Shown piece after piece: positions 6,777 to 18,226 of a stretch of DNA of 64,000 nucleotides. Numbering within the stretch: the first letter of the stretch is position 1; each line of letters starts with the position of its first letter. Source of the stretch: Atopobiaceae bacterium (GTDB lineage: Bacteria; Actinomycetota; Coriobacteriia; Coriobacteriales; Atopobiaceae); contig JAUNEG010000002.1 in the NCBI GenBank assembly GCA_030525685.1, positions 64,170 through 128,169 on the forward strand. Reading direction: 5' to 3'. Both the position numbers and the translations under genes were made by a program. The notes under the pieces are model-generated. The model searched no databases and was not told the DNA's origin. It saw only the letters and a list, made by a program, of their open reading frames with translations.

Positions 6777-7850
6777 CTAGCGGCCGAGCTCGACGAGCTC
6801 ACGGAGCTCGGCCAGGCTCACGCGCCGCATCTCGCAGCTTCCGACCTCGCGCGGCACAACGACGTTGACGCCGTCGCCATGCCGCTTCTTGTCATGGGCC
6901 ACGTAGCGCATGAGGACGTCTGTGGGGAGATCGGAGCCCGTGGGGAGGCCGTGCGCGGCAACGCAGCGCTCGACGCGCGCGCTCGTCTCGTGCGCGCACC
7001 AGCCGCGTGCGGCCGCGGCACGCGCCATCATGCAGAGTCCGGCCGCGACGCATGAGCCGTGACCGAGCGAGAAGTCGCCTGCCGCCTCGATGGCGTGGCC
7101 GATGGTGTGCCCGAGGTTGAGGGTCTGACGCAGGCCGCGCTCGCGCTCGTCCGCGCTCACCACGTCGCGCTTGATGGTCACGTTGCGCGCCACCACGTCC
7201 TCGAGGCGCCTGGCATCGCGGAAGGACGTGAGCGGACGTCGCGCGAGCTCCTCGAGCATCTGCGCGTCGGCGAGCACGGCGTGCTTGACGACCTCGCCGC
7301 AGGAGTCCCGGAAGAGCTCGCCGGGGACCGTGGAGAGCGCCTCGACGTCCGCCACGACGAGGCTCGGCTGCCAGAACGCGCCCACGAGGTTCTTTCCGAC
7401 CGGCAGGTCAACCGCCGTCTTTCCGCCGACGGAGGAGTCGACCATCGCCAGAAGGGACGTGGGAACCTGCACGACGGCAATCCCTCGCAGGTAGAGGGCC
7501 GCGGCAAGCCCGGCCATGTCTCCCGTCACGCCGCCGCCGAGGGCGACTACGACGTCGTCCCTCGTGAGCTCGCGCTCCGCGAGGCTCCCGAGGATGGTGG
7601 CGAGCGTGGCGAGCGTCTTGCTCGCCTCGCCGGCGGGGAAGGTGACGCGAGGCGCGACCTCGAGTCCCGCGGCGGCGAGCGAGGCCTCGACGGCATCGGC
7701 ATAGAGCGGGCCCACGTTTGTCTCGGTCACGACGCAGCAGCGCGGCGTCCCGGCCACGTCCCGCACGAGGTCCCCGAGCCGGTCGAGCAGCCCCGCGCCC
7801 ACCACGACGTCATAGACCCTCGAGCTTGCGTCGACGCGTATCCGCCTCAT
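6777..7850 (-). CDS. aroB: 3-dehydroquinate synthase
   Basis: 357 residues. It cyclises DAHP to 3-dehydroquinate using NAD and a divalent metal. Visible: GGGVTGDMAGLAAA (NAD binding), PTSLLAMVDSSVGGKT, GKNLVGAFWQP, the metal-binding region CGEVVKHA, and the histidines of NLGHTIGHAIE and later GHG. ATG at 7850 follows the tyrA stop by 2 bp. Its 3' end now faces the right boundary of the inserted island instead of aroA. Confidence 0.95.
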   Translation of the reverse strand: MRRIRVDASSRVYDVVVGAGLLDRLGDLVRDVAGTPRCCVVTETNVGPLYADAVEASLAAAGLEVAPRVTFPAGEASKTLATLATILGSLAERELTRDDVVVALGGGVTGDMAGLAAALYLRGIAVVQVPTSLLAMVDSSVGGKTAVDLPVGKNLVGAFWQPSLVVADVEALSTVPGELFRDSCGEVVKHAVLADAQMLEELARRPLTSFRDARRLEDVVARNVTIKRDVVSADERERGLRQTLNLGHTIGHAIEAAGDFSLGHGSCVAAGLCMMARAAAARGWCAHETSARVERCVAAHGLPTGSDLPTDVLMRYVAHDKKRHGDGVNVVVPREVGSCEMRRVSLAELRELVELGR

Positions 7851-7852
7851 GG

Positions 7853-8731
7853 CTACCTGCCCTCGATCTCGCGCTTGATTCGGTCTCCCTCGGCGAGAAG
7901 CGCCTCGAGCCGCTCCGCGTCGCGCGCGGCGAGCGCGTCGCGATATGCCGACAGGCTCTCTATGACGGTATCGAGCTCCTCGCCGAGGAAGTCGGCGTTG
8001 TCCAGGAAGAGCTCGGTCCACATGGGGGCGTTCAGGCGCGCCACGCGGGTGAGGTCCTTGTAGCTTCCCGCCGAGAAGCCCCGGTGGTCTCGTGCCGTCG
8101 GGCTCTTGACGTAGGCGTTGGACACCACGTGGGCGAGCTGCGAGGTGAAGGCTATGTTGCGGTCGTGCTCCTCTGCGGTGGCCAGCGTGAAGCTGCCGAA
8201 CTGGCAGGGCTCGAGAAGCCCCTTCAGGCGCTCGAGCACCGTCGCGCGCCCAAGGTCGTCCATCTCGGGCGGGACGACCACCATGGGCGCGCCCCTGAAC
8301 ATGGTCGCTCGCGCGCGTGCGAAGCCGGAGTACTGCGTTCCCGCCATCGGGTGGCACCCGACGAACGTGAACGGGTACGGCTCGCACAGCGCCTCGCAGC
8401 GCTCGCAGACGACGCGCTTGACGCCCACCGTGTCGATGACGATGGCACCGGGAGAGACGAGCGCAGCGTAGCGCTCCAGCCACTCAATCGTGGAGGCGGG
8501 GTAGCCGGCGAGCACGATGAGCTCGCAGGTGGGTATCGTCGTCTCGTCGAGCTCGCCCGTCACGGTCTCGATCATGGCGAGCTCGAGCGTGGAGCGCGTG
8601 CGGTTCCAGGCGAAGACCTCTACGCCAGCGGCGGCGAACGCCTTGGCGAAAGATCCGCCCATGAGCCCGAGGCTCACCACGCCACAGCGGCCGGGGACGA
8701 ACGTCGGCGACGGGTTCCTCTCTTCAGACAC
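7853..8731 (-). CDS. tyrA: prephenate dehydrogenase
   Basis: 292 residues, the usual length for a stand-alone TyrA without chorismate mutase or ACT domain. The N-terminal Rossmann fold shows VVSLGLMGGSFAKAF (about 18-32), and the substrate-binding HPMAGTQYSGF follows in the middle. It oxidises prephenate to 4-hydroxyphenylpyruvate for tyrosine. The start is GTG at 8731, directly after the aroF stop codon and behind GGAGG. Lack of an ACT domain suggests weak or no feedback by tyrosine through that route. Confidence 0.92.
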   Translation of the reverse strand: MSEERNPSPTFVPGRCGVVSLGLMGGSFAKAFAAAGVEVFAWNRTRSTLELAMIETVTGELDETTIPTCELIVLAGYPASTIEWLERYAALVSPGAIVIDTVGVKRVVCERCEALCEPYPFTFVGCHPMAGTQYSGFARARATMFRGAPMVVVPPEMDDLGRATVLERLKGLLEPCQFGSFTLATAEEHDRNIAFTSQLAHVVSNAYVKSPTARDHRGFSAGSYKDLTRVARLNAPMWTELFLDNADFLGEELDTVIESLSAYRDALAARDAERLEALLAEGDRIKREIEGR

Positions 8732-9757
8732 CTAGGCCTCCTCGACGGGTGCGACGACGGCCTCGCGGATGAGCGCGATGCGCCGCATGGCGTCCGTGAA
8801 CTGCGCGGGCGTGAGCGCCTGGGAGCCGTCCGACCATGCGCTGCTCGGGCAGTCGTGAACCTCGATCTCGAGGGCGTCGGCGCCGGCGGCGACGGCCGCG
8901 TAGGCGCCCGGCCGGACGTAGCGCGTGTAGCCCGTGGCGTGGCTCGGGTCGCCCACGACGGGCAGGTGCGTCAGGTGGTGGAGCACCGGAATGGCGTTGA
9001 CGTCGAACGTGTTGCGGGTCCGCGTCTCGAAGGTGCGTATGCCGCGCTCGCAGAGCATGACGCTGGAGTTGCCACCGCTCATGACGTACTCGGCCCCCAT
9101 GAGCAGCTCGTCGATGGTCTCGGACATGCCACGCTTGAGCAGGACCGGGACGCGGGTCTGGCCGACCTCGCGCAGGAGCGTGAAGTTCTGTGCGTTGCGT
9201 GCGCCGATCTGCAGGACGTCGACGCCCTTGTCGAGGAAGAGCTGCACGTCGCGCGGGTCCATGACCTCGCTTACCACCGGCATGTCCAGCTCGGCGCCCG
9301 CCTCCATGAGGAGGTCGAGGCCGCGCGCTCCCATGCCCTGGGAGGTGTAGGGGCTCGTGCGCGGCTTGAAGGCGCCGCCGCGCAGCATCGTGGCGCCGGC
9401 GGCCTTCACGGCCCGTGCGATCTCGATGAGGTTGTCGCCCTCCACCGAGCAGGGCCCGGCGATGACCTGGAAGTTGCCGCCGCCCACGAGTACGCCGTGT
9501 CCGCAGTCGACGACGGTGTCCTCGGGGTGGAACTTGCGGTTGGCGAGCTTGTAGGGCTCCGAGACGCGCTGCACGCGCTCGACGATGTCCATGCTCTCGA
9601 GAATGAACGGGTCGATGCGCGTGGTGTCGCCGATGATCCCGATGATGGTCTCGTTGTCTCCCTGGGAGACGTTGGTCCTGAACCCGCGGTCCTCGATCCA
9701 GCTGACCAGGTGGTCGAGCTGCTCGGCGGTGGCGGTGTCCCTGACGACTGCGATCAT
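8732..9757 (-). CDS. aroF: 3-deoxy-7-phosphoheptulonate (DAHP) synthase, type I beta
   Basis: 341 residues from the ATG at 9757, chosen for GGGAGG 5 nt upstream; the longer frame from 9811 has no ribosome site. An N-terminal ferredoxin-like regulatory domain of about 70 residues (IAVVRDTATAEQ, TIIGIIGDT) precedes the barrel with AGPCSVE, GGAFKPRTSPY, IGARNAQNF, LLKRGM and DPSHATG. This is the layout of Thermotoga-like type I beta enzymes, where the N-terminal domain mediates feedback by tyrosine or phenylalanine. It catalyses entry of PEP and erythrose 4-phosphate into the shikimate pathway. First gene of the operon. Confidence 0.94.
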   Translation of the reverse strand: MIAVVRDTATAEQLDHLVSWIEDRGFRTNVSQGDNETIIGIIGDTTRIDPFILESMDIVERVQRVSEPYKLANRKFHPEDTVVDCGHGVLVGGGNFQVIAGPCSVEGDNLIEIARAVKAAGATMLRGGAFKPRTSPYTSQGMGARGLDLLMEAGAELDMPVVSEVMDPRDVQLFLDKGVDVLQIGARNAQNFTLLREVGQTRVPVLLKRGMSETIDELLMGAEYVMSGGNSSVMLCERGIRTFETRTRNTFDVNAIPVLHHLTHLPVVGDPSHATGYTRYVRPGAYAAVAAGADALEIEVHDCPSSAWSDGSQALTPAQFTDAMRRIALIREAVVAPVEEA

Positions 9758-9838
9758 GGTTGCCTCCCGGTCTTGGGTCGCCCTGCTGCCGGGTGATGAT
9801 ATCACGCGCATGTGGCCGGCAGGTTACGAGGACGCATG

Positions 9839-9871
9839 AAAAGAATGCCGCCGGGCGAGGGGCCCGGCGGC
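9839..9871 (-). terminator. rho-independent terminator after tRNA-Arg
   Basis: A 9-bp GC stem (9847-9855 with 9863-9871), 7-nt loop, then ATTCTTTT on the minus strand. It lies just past the tRNA 3' end and separates it from aroF, so aroF needs its own promoter in 9758-9838 (a TATCAT at about 9797-9802 is the only candidate). Confidence 0.8.
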
Positions 9872-9882
9872 AGCCATGACGG

Positions 9883-9959
9883 TGGTGCGCCCAGGGGGAT
9901 TCGAACCCACGACCTTCTGCTCCGGAGGCAGACGCTCTAATCCACTGAGCTATGGGCGC
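9883..9959 (-). tRNA. tRNA-Arg(CCG), CCA encoded
   Basis: Acceptor GCGCCCA pairs with TGGGCGC; D-loop AGTGGATTAGA; anticodon stem TCTGC/GCAGA with loop CTCCGGA, giving anticodon CCG (reads CGG); T-arm GTGGG-TTCGAAT-CCCCC has the standard TTCGA. Discriminator A and an encoded CCA follow (9883-9885). It is 77 nt including CCA. Confidence 0.95.
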
Positions 9960-9969
9960 GTGCTGGAAG

Positions 9970-9975
9970 AGTATA
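9970..9975 (-). promoter_or_regulatory. -10 box for tRNA-Arg
   Basis: TATACT on the minus strand, 10 nt before the mature 5' end of the tRNA. No recognisable -35. Confidence 0.5.
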
Positions 9976-10101
9976 GCCGAATCGCCGCGGGCGCGTGGGG
10001 CGGGCCGTGCGGCATGGAGCCACTCTCTCTTTTTCGTAAGCTTCGGGTGAGGCGGGGCGGCCCGTGGCACAATGAAGCCAGTGTCTATCGGGAGGAATGA
10101 G

Positions 10102-12496
10102 ATGACGCCTGACGAGAAGTGCCGTGACGAGAGGAGCGCTGCGCCCGTCGGCCTCACTGACGAGGAGGTCGCGGAGCGCGTCGCGGCCGGGCGCACCAAC
10201 GCCAACACCGACGTCAAGACCAAGCCCGTTCGCCAGATCGTGGCAGAGCACGCCTTCACGCTCTTCAACGGCGTGAACCTCGCGCTCGCCGTGCTCGTGC
10301 TGCTCACGGGCCAGTACCGAAACATGCTCTTCATGTGCGTCGTGGGGGCCAACCTGCTCATCGGCGTCACGCAGGAGGTCCGTGCCAAGCGCATGGTGGA
10401 CAAGCTGACCATCCTCACGCAGAAGGAGGTCACCGTCCTGCGCGCCGCCGGCGAGCGCCAGATCGCCCCCTCGGAGCTGGTGGCAGACGACCTCATGCGG
10501 CTGGCCCACGGCGACCAGGTCCCAGCCGACGCCGTCATCGTCGAGGGTTTCGTCTCCATGAACGAGAGCCTGCTCACGGGCGAGGCGAAACCGGTCTCCA
10601 AGGGCCCTGGCGACGAGCTGCTCTCGGGGAGCTTCGTAGACGCCGGCAGTCTCGTCGCCCGCGTCACGCGCGTCGGGGCCGAGGGTTATGCCGCCCGCAT
10701 CAACGCCGAGGCAAAGTACGTCAAGGCCGTTCGCTCCGAGATCCAGGACACGCTGCGGGCGATCATCCGTCTGGGAACCGTGGTCCTCGTCCCTCTGGGG
10801 CTGGGGCTCTTCCTGCGCTCCTGGCTCATGGACGGCGGAAGCCTGAACGACGCCATCCTCACCTCGGTCGCGGCGGTGATCGGCATGATCCCCCAGGGGC
10901 TCGTGCTGCTCACCTCTTCGGTCCTCGCCATCGCGACCTTCCGGCTGGGCCGGCGCATGGTCCTCGTGCAGCAGGCCTACTGCGTGGAGACGCTCGCGCG
11001 CGTCGACACGCTCTGCCTCGACAAGACCGGCACCATCACCACCGGCGAGATGGAGGTCGCGAGCATCGTCGCCGCTGCCGGGTCGGACGAGGGCGAGGTC
11101 GCCGCGGCCCTCGCGGCGATCGTCTCCGCCAACGAGGAGGACGCCAACGAGACCGCCCGCGCCGTCCTGCGACATGCTGCCGGGAGGGGCGTCGCCGCCG
11201 TACCCGCGGCGCGTGCCGTGCCCTTCTCGTCCGCCCGGAAGTACTCCGGCTGCGTGACGGTTGACGGCCGCGCGCTCGTCATGGGTGCCGCCGCCTTCGT
11301 CCTCGGCCCCGAGCGCGTCGGCGAGGCCGATGCCCTGGCCACGGCATTCGACGCCACCGAGCGCGTGCTCGTGGTGGGGGAGTGTTCGTCCTTCTCGGAT
11401 GACGACGCGATCGCAGGGGAGGTTCGCCTGCTCGGGTGCGTGGCGATTCGAGACGAGATCCGCCCCACCGCCGGCCAGACCATGGCCTACTTCCTGGAGC
11501 AGGGCGTCGAGCTGCGCGTCATATCCGGCGACGACCCGCGGACCGTCTCCGCCATCGCCGCCCGCGCGGGGGTGCCTGAGGCCGACCGCTTCGTGGACGC
11601 CACCACCCTGTCCACGCCGGAGGCCCTGGACGCCGCCGTCGACGAGGCGCGCGTCTTCGGTCGCGTGACGCCCCAGCAGAAGCGAGAGCTCGTCCAGGCG
11701 CTGCACCGTCGCGGCCGTACGGTCGCCATGACCGGCGACGGCGTGAACGACGTGCTCGCGCTGCGCGAGGCTGACTGCTCGGTCGCCATGGCATCCGGGT
11801 CGGCGGCGGCGCGCAACGTGTCCGAGATCGTCCTCGCGGACAACGACTTCTCCCACATGCCCGAGGTCGTGGCCGAGGGCCGCCGCTCGATCAACAACCT
11901 CCAGCGCTCGGCGTCCCTGTTCCTCGTCAAGACCGTCTTCACTGCCGTGCTCGCGCTCGCGTGCATCGTCATGCCGCCGTACCCCTTCATCCCGATCCAG
12001 ATGTCGCTGCTCTCCACGGCCATCATCGGCATACCGTCGTTCGTGCTCGCGCTCGAGCCCAACCATGAGCGCGTGAGCGGCAACTTCCTCGCCAACGTGC
12101 TCGCCCGCTCGCTCCCGGCGTCGGCCGCCATCGTGTGCGCCCTTCTCGCCGAGCTTCTGGCGGGGCGCGCGCTCGGCCATTCCTTCGGGGAGATCTCCTC
12201 GGTCTGCACGCTGCTCGTCGCCTGCGTGGGCATAGCGCTCATCTGGCGCATCTCGCTGCCCCTCACGCCGCTGCGCGCGGCGCTGCTCGTCCTCGTGGGC
12301 GCCATTGTTGCGCTTGGGTGTACGGTGGGCGCCCCGCTCTTCGAGATCGTCGGCTTTACGGGTAGCATGGGTGTCGTGGTCGTCGCGGCCGGAGCCGTGG
12401 CGGTGGCGTTCTTCAACTGGATGTACACGCGCTCGCTGTCGGGCTTTGCCTCCGACGAGCGCTTCCTCTCGCTGGTGAGAAGGGTGGAGGGAAAGC

Positions 12497-12510
<14 letters not shown>
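10102..12510 (+). CDS. cation-translocating P-type ATPase, CtpE-like
   Basis: 802 residues from the ATG at 10102 (GGGAGGA 5-6 nt upstream; an ATG at 10072 has no ribosome site). TGEAKP at about 159 is the actuator loop, DKTGTITTGE carries the phosphorylated D307, and TGDGVNDVLAL starts at about 544. The membrane helix before the phosphorylation domain has IPQGLVLL. The early segment TLFNGVNLALA with LIGVTQEVRAKRMVDKL resembles mycobacterial CtpE and its Gram-positive relatives, a group linked to calcium uptake. No N-terminal metal-binding CxxC is present, arguing against a copper or zinc exporter. The last codons overlap aconitase by 14 bp. Substrate is uncertain. Confidence 0.85.
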
Positions 12511-15163
<2,653 letters not shown>

Positions 15164-15175
15164 GGAGGGGTGCCC

Positions 15176-16159
15176 GTGCCGTTTGTCTGCCCACACTGCG
15201 GGAGGAGCGTGAGGGAGGGTGCGCTCACGTGCCCGTACTGTCACGCCTCCCTCGACGTCACCCAGAGGCTGAGCCTGAGCGAGGCCACCTGGTGCCCCGA
15301 CTGCGGCGCCCTTCTGGCTCCTGGAACAGAGAGATGCCCGAAGTGCGGGCGTCCCGCCGAGGGCAGGCCGCGTCGCCGCGTCCGCAAGGACATGAACCTG
15401 CCCGACATCGGCAGCACCGGCGTCATCGGCAGCTCGGAGGGGCTTTCCGGCGCGTCCGCCGCCCCGCGCATCGAGAGCGCCATCCCGCCCGCCGACGGCG
15501 AGTCCTCGCCCGGCTCGGCGCGCGACCACATGCCGCGGCCGCGCGCCTTCGCGTTCGCCGCGCTGTTCGCCGTGCTCGTCGTCGGCGGCGCGGCGCTGCT
15601 GATCACCCACCCCTGGGACCCCACCGCCTCGATCACGCGCGCCTCCGAGCCCGCCGACACCTCGATGTCCGGCTTTCCGGGCCTGGTCGAGTCGCTGACC
15701 GGCCAGGACAAGACCTCCCAGGGCGAGGCGACCGCGACCGTCGACGCCTTCGAAGCCATCGACGCCGCGCATGCCGAGCTCGGCGACCTCGAGGAGGCGG
15801 TGGGGGAGAGCGAGTCCGCGCTCCGGGACGCCTGCTCGGGCGACGACGCCGCAGACGTCGAGTCCGGCCTCGAGGACGCCCGCGCCGTCTCTCTCAGGGT
15901 GTCCAACCTGATCTCCGAGGTCGGGCTCCTCGACGACTCCGACGGGGCCTATGCCGAGGACCTCGAGAACCTCCAGACGCTCGGCAACTGGCTGAGGAAC
16001 CGCTGCGACGCGCTCACGAGAGCCTGGGAGCTGGCCGCCGACGCCGACGACCCCGCAGACGTTGCGGACTCCGTGGCCGCCACGCTCAGCGGCGCACGCG
16101 ACTACGACCGCCTCTTCGCGCAGAACTACGGTTCCTGGGCTCCGGAGCGTGTCGAGTAA
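15176..16159 (+). CDS. zinc-ribbon membrane protein of unknown function
   Basis: About 327 residues. The N-terminal 60 residues carry two rubredoxin-like zinc ribbons (CPHC...CPYC, then CPDC...CPKC). A basic linker follows, then one membrane segment at about 122-145 (FAFAALFAVLVVGGAALLI). The remaining about 180 residues are acidic, rich in D, E, A and S, mostly helical in look, and probably outside the membrane. Start GTG at 15176 was preferred to GTG at 15170 because AGGGAGGGG then sits 5 nt away. It follows aconitase by 12 bp. I do not recognise a specific family; bacterial zinc-ribbon membrane proteins of this layout are common in Coriobacteriia. Confidence 0.75.
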   Translation: MPFVCPHCGRSVREGALTCPYCHASLDVTQRLSLSEATWCPDCGALLAPGTERCPKCGRPAEGRPRRRVRKDMNLPDIGSTGVIGSSEGLSGASAAPRIESAIPPADGESSPGSARDHMPRPRAFAFAALFAVLVVGGAALLITHPWDPTASITRASEPADTSMSGFPGLVESLTGQDKTSQGEATATVDAFEAIDAAHAELGDLEEAVGESESALRDACSGDDAADVESGLEDARAVSLRVSNLISEVGLLDDSDGAYAEDLENLQTLGNWLRNRCDALTRAWELAADADDPADVADSVAATLSGARDYDRLFAQNYGSWAPERVE

Positions 16160-16222
16160 TAGGCACGCCGTCGCCCGTCGCACGACCCGCCGTCTGCCGA
16201 ATATGTGAAACCTCTTGCATAC

Positions 16223-16231
16223 TGATAGAAT
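16223..16231 (+). promoter_or_regulatory. extended -10 promoter for the cyclophilin gene
   Basis: TGATAGAAT is an extended -10 (TGn plus TAGAAT) in the 118-bp gap before the cyclophilin start at 16278. The -35 region is poor (GTGAAA, 15 bp upstream), as is tolerated with extended -10 elements. Confidence 0.45.
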
Positions 16232-16277
16232 CATGGAGTTGAAGATTCGAGCAATGCGCTCCGATCAGGGAGGCAAG

Positions 16278-16826
16278 ATGGGATTCATCCAGGACCCGCT
16301 CTATACGCCGAGCTACGTCGTCGCGGGTGACGAGCTCGCCGTGTTCGACACCTCCAAGGGCGTCATCCGCGTGGCGCTCGACGGCGCGGGCGCGCCCGTG
16401 CACGTCGCGAACTTCTGCGAGCTGGCGAGCTCCGGCTTCTACGACGAGCTGAAGTTTCACCGCTACGTGCCCGGCTTCGTGATCCAGGGTGGTTGCCCCA
16501 ACACGCGTGACATGACCCCCGAGCAGGTCGCGCGCGGCGAGGTCGGCCCCACCGGTCGTCCCGGCACCGGCGGGCCCGGCTACCGCATCCGCCAGGAGTT
16601 CACCACGAACCCCAACAACTCCCACGAGGACCGCGCGCTCGCCATGGCGCGCTCCGCCGACCCCGACTCGGCGGGCTCCCAGTTCTACTTCTGCCTCGGC
16701 CCCCAGCACGGCCTTGACAGCGGGTACACCGTCTTCGGCCGCACCATCGAGGGAGAGGACGTGATCGGCGAGCTTCGCGCCGGCGACGTCATCAACGAGA
16801 TCCGCATCGAGCACGCCGGCGCCTAG
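16278..16826 (+). CDS. cyclophilin-type peptidyl-prolyl cis-trans isomerase
   Basis: 182 residues from the ATG at 16278, chosen for GGGAGG 5 nt upstream; the longer frame from 16215 has no ribosome site. Cyclophilin core: ANFCELASSGFYDELKFHR with the catalytic-loop arginine, PGFVIQGG, ALAMARSADPDSAGSQFYF (the SAGSQFF signature) and YTVFGRTIEG. It has no signal peptide, so it is a cytosolic proline isomerase. A TPR protein follows 26 bp later and may be co-transcribed. The segment NTRDMTPEQVARGEVGPTG is longer than in the smallest bacterial cyclophilins, as in other actinobacterial and clostridial members. Confidence 0.92.
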   Translation: MGFIQDPLYTPSYVVAGDELAVFDTSKGVIRVALDGAGAPVHVANFCELASSGFYDELKFHRYVPGFVIQGGCPNTRDMTPEQVARGEVGPTGRPGTGGPGYRIRQEFTTNPNNSHEDRALAMARSADPDSAGSQFYFCLGPQHGLDSGYTVFGRTIEGEDVIGELRAGDVINEIRIEHAGA

Positions 16827-16852
16827 GCGCCCGCCCAACCAGGAGGACTAAC

Positions 16853-18217
16853 GTGAACCAGCAGGCATTCGAATCCGGCAAGCGCGCCTACCAGGAGGGC
16901 GACTGGCTTCGCGCCCTCACCCTTCTCGACGGAGCCAAGCAGCCCGGCGAGCTCTCCGGCGAGACCGACCACCTTCGCGGCAACGCGTACATGAAGCTCG
17001 GCGACTTCGACGCCGCCGCGGCCGCGTACGAGGGGGCCCTCGCCGACTCCGCCTACGGCAAGCGTGGCGCCCTCAGCTGCAACCGCGGACGCGCCCTGCT
17101 CGCCGCCGGGCGCACGCAGGAGGCCGTCGCCGCCCTCACCGAGGCCGTCGCCGACGCCTCCTACCCGACCCCCTACAAGGCGTACCTCGCCCTGGGAGGC
17201 GCCTACGAGCAGCTCGGCGACGTCCGCAACGCCGGCATCGCCTACCGCAGCGCCGCCATCGACGAGTCCAACCCCGCGCCCGCCGGCGCGCTCACGAGCC
17301 TGGGCGGGTGCTTCATGCGCCTCGGTCGCTCCGTCGACGCCGTCGAGGCCTTCCGCACGGCCCTGGACTTCACCACCCCGCTCGAGGACCAGAACAAGAT
17401 CTGGTGCGACCTCGCGCTCGCCTACGTCGCTGCGAACCGCATGAACGAGGCAGTCGACGCCTTCGCCCACGCGACGGCCGACGGCACCTTCGTCCTCTCG
17501 CCCGAGGCGCAGGCCTCCTATGACGCCGCGCGCAAGGCGGTCTCCTCCATCGGCGCGCGCCGTCCCTCCGAGACCGACGCCATGCTCGCCGCGGCGGGCT
17601 ATGCCAGCCCCTACGACCCCCTCGACCCGACGGGCGCCTCCGGCGAGCTCATCCCCTCTCCCGAGGACACCGGCTTCTTCTCGGTCACCGAGGAGGACCT
17701 CGTCCAGCAGGACAAGCTCGACCGCAAGGTGCGCCGCAAGCACCGTCACACCGGTCTCAAGATCTTCGTGACGATCCTGATCCTGGTGCTGCTCCTCACG
17801 GGTGCGGGCGTCTTCGCCTTCACCCAGGGCTTCGGCTGGCCCACGCAGCAGGCCGTGGCCGAGCAGTTCTTCGACGCCAAGACGCAGGGCAGCGACCTCT
17901 CCTCCTACGTCGTCCCCGGCACCTCCACCACGCAGATCCAGGAATGGGCCGACCTCATCCCGTCCGGCGCAGAGGTCGACGTCACGGGTATCGACCGCTC
18001 CATGACCGAGTCCACCGTGTACCTCACCGCCACCCTCTCCTCGGGCGGTCAGCAGGATTACGTCATCGAGATGGCCCGTGACGGCATCGGCTGGAAGGTG
18101 AGCTCCGTCTCCACCGCGTACCTCTCCGATGATTCGTCCTCCTCCGCTGGGTCCGACACCGAGACCGACGCGGAGACGACGAGCACCGACGACGGCTCCG
18201 ACACCACGAGCGAGTAG
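16853..18217 (+). CDS. membrane-anchored TPR protein
   Basis: 454 residues. Residues 1 to about 235 are a run of about five to six tetratricopeptide repeats (AYMKLGDFDAAAAAYEGAL, YLALGGAYEQLGDVRNAGIAYR and related), a protein-binding scaffold in the cytosol. After a disordered linker comes a basic stretch (RKVRRKHRHTG) and one membrane helix at about 302-325. The C-terminal about 110 residues outside form a small beta-type domain and end in an S/T/D-rich tail. Start GTG at 16853 is behind AGGAGG. It lies between cyclophilin and mreB (9 bp away), so a role in the elongation machinery or envelope assembly is a reasonable inference, nothing more. Confidence 0.75.
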   Translation: MNQQAFESGKRAYQEGDWLRALTLLDGAKQPGELSGETDHLRGNAYMKLGDFDAAAAAYEGALADSAYGKRGALSCNRGRALLAAGRTQEAVAALTEAVADASYPTPYKAYLALGGAYEQLGDVRNAGIAYRSAAIDESNPAPAGALTSLGGCFMRLGRSVDAVEAFRTALDFTTPLEDQNKIWCDLALAYVAANRMNEAVDAFAHATADGTFVLSPEAQASYDAARKAVSSIGARRPSETDAMLAAAGYASPYDPLDPTGASGELIPSPEDTGFFSVTEEDLVQQDKLDRKVRRKHRHTGLKIFVTILILVLLLTGAGVFAFTQGFGWPTQQAVAEQFFDAKTQGSDLSSYVVPGTSTTQIQEWADLIPSGAEVDVTGIDRSMTESTVYLTATLSSGGQQDYVIEMARDGIGWKVSSVSTAYLSDDSSSSAGSDTETDAETTSTDDGSDTTSE

Positions 18218-18226
18218 GAAGCGCCC

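Noticed and set aside
6446..6802. A 118-codon minus-strand frame across repeat copy B, with a related frame across copy A (YGMRNR... / FSPxALAADTL).
   Set aside because: The 15 base differences between copies change about ten residues in this frame, so there is no coding constraint; no ribosome site. The conservation is explained by the palindrome.
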